Source: an uncultured Clostridia bacterium
GTDB taxonomy: Bacteria > Bacillota > Clostridia > Oscillospirales > Ruminococcaceae
Length of the DNA stretch: 8,002 bases
Direction: 5' to 3'
Assembly: GCA_945947715.1 (NCBI GenBank)
Contig: CAMEYZ010000095.1
Span: 1-8,002 of the forward strand
A program made the position numbers and the translations under genes. Under the pieces are notes generated by a model. That model did not search any database. It was given only the letters and a program-made list of their open reading frames with translations, and was not told the origin of the DNA. Positions 6,463 through 8,002 of the stretch are shown here, piece by piece (within the stretch, counting starts at the first letter, position 1; every line of letters starts with the position of its first letter).

Positions 6463-6508
6463 GCACAATAGCACAAGGATATTCCTTATTAACCCCATTG
6501 TGCACTAT
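6458..6508. repeat. Operator-like inverted repeat over the cas promoter
   Basis: ATAATGCACAATAG (6458-6471) and CCATTGTGCACTAT (6495-6508) are inverted copies matching at 12 of 14 positions, with a perfect TGCACAAT/ATTGTGCA core, separated by 23 bases. The left arm overlaps the -10 box and the transcript start, a position suited to repression; alternatively the RNA could fold as a hairpin just before the Cas3 start. Confidence 0.5.
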
Positions 6509-6516
6509 AAACAAAA

Positions 6517-7170
6517 ATGAGACCAGCTATGTATTATGCCCATTCCGCCAATTCGGCGGGAAAACCTGAACCTCTCGAAGAACATCTGAGAAAAACAGCA
6601 GTCCTTGCGGAAATTTTTGCAAGTGCTTTTGGTGAAGGAAATGCAGGAAAGCTGATGGGCTGGTATCATAATCTGGGAAAAGCATCTGTTTTGTTTCAGG
6701 ACGTACTTAAGCATAGCGAGCATAATGTAAATCACGCTGCTGCGGGTGCTTGGATAGCTGGTCGGCTTGACAAGCAATCGACAAGGGCGATTTACGGACA
6801 TCATGACGGATTGGTATGGTTTATCGGCTCCGATATTGACAGGTCGATCAATGAGGAAGGCTCACAGGACACGCAAAAGGGAAAGCGATTTTCCGTTTCG
6901 GGAAATGCACAGTATAAGGAGCTGTCAAATTACTACAGGACCCTGACCGATATTCCAAAAACAAGACCCGCTCTGAACAAGGACGCCGATTCATTTTACA
7001 AACACCTGCCCGAAATGCTGCATACGAGAATGCTTCTGTCCTGCCTCCTTGTGTCTACCTCCTGCATAGAAGCGGGCGTTGATTTGGATTTTTCCAAAAT
7101 GTATCGTGCTCTGGCACCTCTTGAAGCGATAGTACAATATGCAGTCAGCTGCAACAGAAACGGCAGGGGC
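6517..7170 (+). pseudogene. cas3: Cas3 (type I-C), internally deleted: HD domain fused to helicase motifs V/VI
   Basis: Cas3 is the nuclease-helicase that degrades target DNA in type I CRISPR interference. Residues 5-178 match the HD nuclease (Cas3'') domain: MYYAHSANSAGKPEPLEEHL, the metal motif region GWYHNLGKAS, VNHAAAGA, YGHHDGL and MLHTRMLLSCLL. At about residue 178 (near 7050) the sequence jumps to the helicase C-terminal lobe: VSTSCIEAGVDLDF (motif V) and MYRALAPLEAIVQ with CNRNGR (motif VI). About 400 residues in between, including Walker A and the DEAD-type box, are absent. The HD pair reads His51-Asn52 instead of His-Asp, and the usual GR before CNRNGR reads VS. There is no clear ribosome site; start could be ATG 6517 or ATG 6529. 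The frame stays open across the joins but the protein cannot be a working Cas3. Confidence 0.82.
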
Positions 7171-7301
7171 AGCGGTGAGAGAGAATTATTTGATGAGCTG
7201 AGCGGGCTGTCATCTCAGATAATGTTTGCTATAATGCACAACACTCCCTTCCCGATACAGTGGCAGCAAGCGCAAGAAAATCAAAGAAATCGGAGGAATA
7301 G
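7171..7301 (+). pseudogene. Probable Cas8c (Csd1) fragments
   Basis: After the Cas3 motif VI the frame reads ELSGLSSQIMFAIMHNTPFPI (about 7190-7260), which resembles the Csd1/Cas8c C-terminal segment with the pattern LxSxxMxAIxxxTPFP. Csd1 is the large subunit of the type I-C Cascade complex. Near 7258 the likely coding frame shifts to one reading AASARKSKKSEE and stopping at TAG 7299-7301, which overlaps the ribosome site of the Cas7 remnant, as expected for the end of the gene preceding cas7. So both a cas3-cas8c join (removing cas5) and an internal deletion in cas8c are inferred. The match is short and from memory; order in the operon supports it. Confidence 0.5.
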
Positions 7302-7304
7302 ATC

Positions 7305-7466
7305 ATGGCAATCGAAAACAGATATGAATTTATGTTCTACATTCAGTGAATCAACGGAAATCCAAACGGCGATCCCGATATGGGCAACGCTCCACGAATG
7401 GATTCCGAGGATATGCACGGTTACATCACTGATGTGGCTATAAAGCGCCGCATACGCAACTTCTTC
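7305..7466 (+). pseudogene. Cas7 (Csd2, type I-C) N-terminal remnant
   Basis: Cas7 coats the crRNA in the type I-C interference complex. ATG 7305 follows a strong GGAGGAA site (7292-7298). The reading MAIENRYEFMFYIQ, a TGA at 7347-7349, then INGNPNGDPDMGNAPRMDS and HGYITDVAIKRRIRNF matches the Csd2 N-terminus, whose hallmark is the NGNPNGDPD loop. The TGA is one base from a cysteine or other sense codon. The homology ends at IRNFF (about 7463); a complete Csd2 is near 280-300 residues. Beyond this, the sequence matches the minus-strand phosphatase gene, so the rest of cas7 and any cas4, cas1, cas2 and array were deleted. This fragment is not in the frame of the Cas3 remnant. Confidence 0.8.
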
Positions 7467-8002
7467 TTCCAGTACATATTGCCAGAAACCGTCCGAACAT
7501 AGGAGAAATGCGTTGACATCATCTTTTTTCTTTACTGAATAAGCCGGGCTTACAGAAGGCTTGATTTTTTCTTCGTCAACGCTAATGCTCTGACAAGTCT
7601 GCTGCGATCTGTATCTGAACGAATCTGCGTTTCGGTTATCTCTCCCATAGCCACCTTTATCTGCGATACGCTGTGATCCTTTGTCTGCGATACTATCCTT
7701 CCATTGATAAAGTGATACAAGCGAGAATCACCGATATGTGCCCAAATATATTTTCGTTTATCAATATCCGCAGAAAATACGACAGCAGTGCTTTTCATTT
7801 TTACAGTTTTTGTTTGACAAGCAAGTATGCTTCGGTTAGCCTGCTCAAGCACTTCATTCATTTGTCCGATGTTAAGCGATGTAACCTTATCAAAATTATC
7901 GGATATGGTTTTTACTGCAGCTTCCGAGGCGGTTTTTCCTTGTCCGCAGCCACCCAACCCGTCTGCAACGACTGCTGCAAGCCTGCCGTTTTCAGACTTA
8001 AC
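7461..8002 (-). pseudogene. PP2C-family Ser/Thr protein phosphatase, frameshifted; N-terminus outside window
   Basis: PP2C enzymes remove phosphate from Ser/Thr using two metal ions held by aspartates. The minus strand from 8002 reads VKSENGRLAAVVADGLGGCG (Asp of the ADGLGG metal motif), then SADIDKRKYIWAHIGDSRLY, TKDHSVSQIKVAMGEI and SRLVRAL. There the frame breaks: at 7581-7583 one G (minus strand) is missing. Adding it gives RALGVDEEKIKP, then SVSPAYSVKKKDDVNAFLLC and SDGFWQYVLEEEV, including the SDGFW metal motif, so the defect is a single base. Without repair the product ends at TAA 7552-7550 and lacks the last metal site. After EEEV (about 7461) it runs into the cas7 remnant, so a few tens of C-terminal residues are also replaced. 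The usual first 25-30 residues lie beyond 8002. LLCSDGFW-type phosphatases often accompany signalling kinases, unseen here. Confidence 0.82.

Noticed and set aside
6299..6510. Repeats tested as a CRISPR array or leader
   Set aside because: Only one inverted repeat and no regularly spaced direct repeats of about 30 bases; no array is present in the window.
7229..7243. Second copy of TGYTATAATGCACAA (also at 6454-6468) as a possible repeat of the operator
   Set aside because: It lies inside the Cas8c coding fragment as the codons for AIMHN, lacks the inverted partner and is probably coincidence.

Overview
The window looks like a Clostridia chromosome, most likely a Ruminococcus-type member of the Oscillospiraceae. 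It carries a spore-germination protease, firm Shine-Dalgarno sites, AT-rich TTGACA/TATAAT-type promoters, and an RNA methyltransferase followed by a lysine-rich tail that I associate from memory with this group. The species cannot be named from sequence alone.

Layout. (1) Positions 1-1347: the 3'-truncated-by-window rpsT (S20, minus strand) is divergent from gpr, the SASP-degrading protease (plus strand). The spacer carries a minus-strand vegetative promoter for rpsT and a sigma-G-like promoter for gpr. (2) Positions 1348-1649: a heptad-based inverted repeat, a terminator-like hairpin and a good promoter. (3) Positions 1650-3363: two decayed genes. A membrane sensor gene has two in-frame TAA codons and is fused by an apparent deletion to the signal peptide of a sugar-ABC-type lipoprotein, which itself has a one-base frameshift. 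(4) Positions 3449-4450: an intact minus-strand pair, a LytTR DNA-binding protein followed by a DUF3021 membrane protein. Upstream lie a promoter and two 11-bp direct repeats spaced 21 bp, a likely autoregulatory site. (5) Positions 4604-6351: rlmD/rlmCD-type 23S rRNA m5U methyltransferase with a perfect sigma-A promoter. Its frame continues after a TAA into an 89-codon conserved-looking tail and then a terminator. (6) Positions 6454-7466: the compressed remains of a type I-C CRISPR-Cas operon. The Cas3 HD domain, Cas3 helicase motifs V/VI, a Cas8c (Csd1) fragment and the Cas7 (Csd2) N-terminus are fused by successive deletions. (7) Positions about 7461-8002: a minus-strand PP2C phosphatase, frameshifted and with its 3' end abutting the cas7 remnant.

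The intact, probably working parts are rpsT, gpr, the LytTR-DUF3021 operon and the methyltransferase body. The rest shows repeated nonsense codons, single-base frameshifts and internal deletions in at least five separate genes. This is either genuine genome decay in an accessory region or the product of a poor assembly; read mapping would separate the two. I see no CRISPR array, tRNA, rRNA or insertion-sequence transposase in the window.
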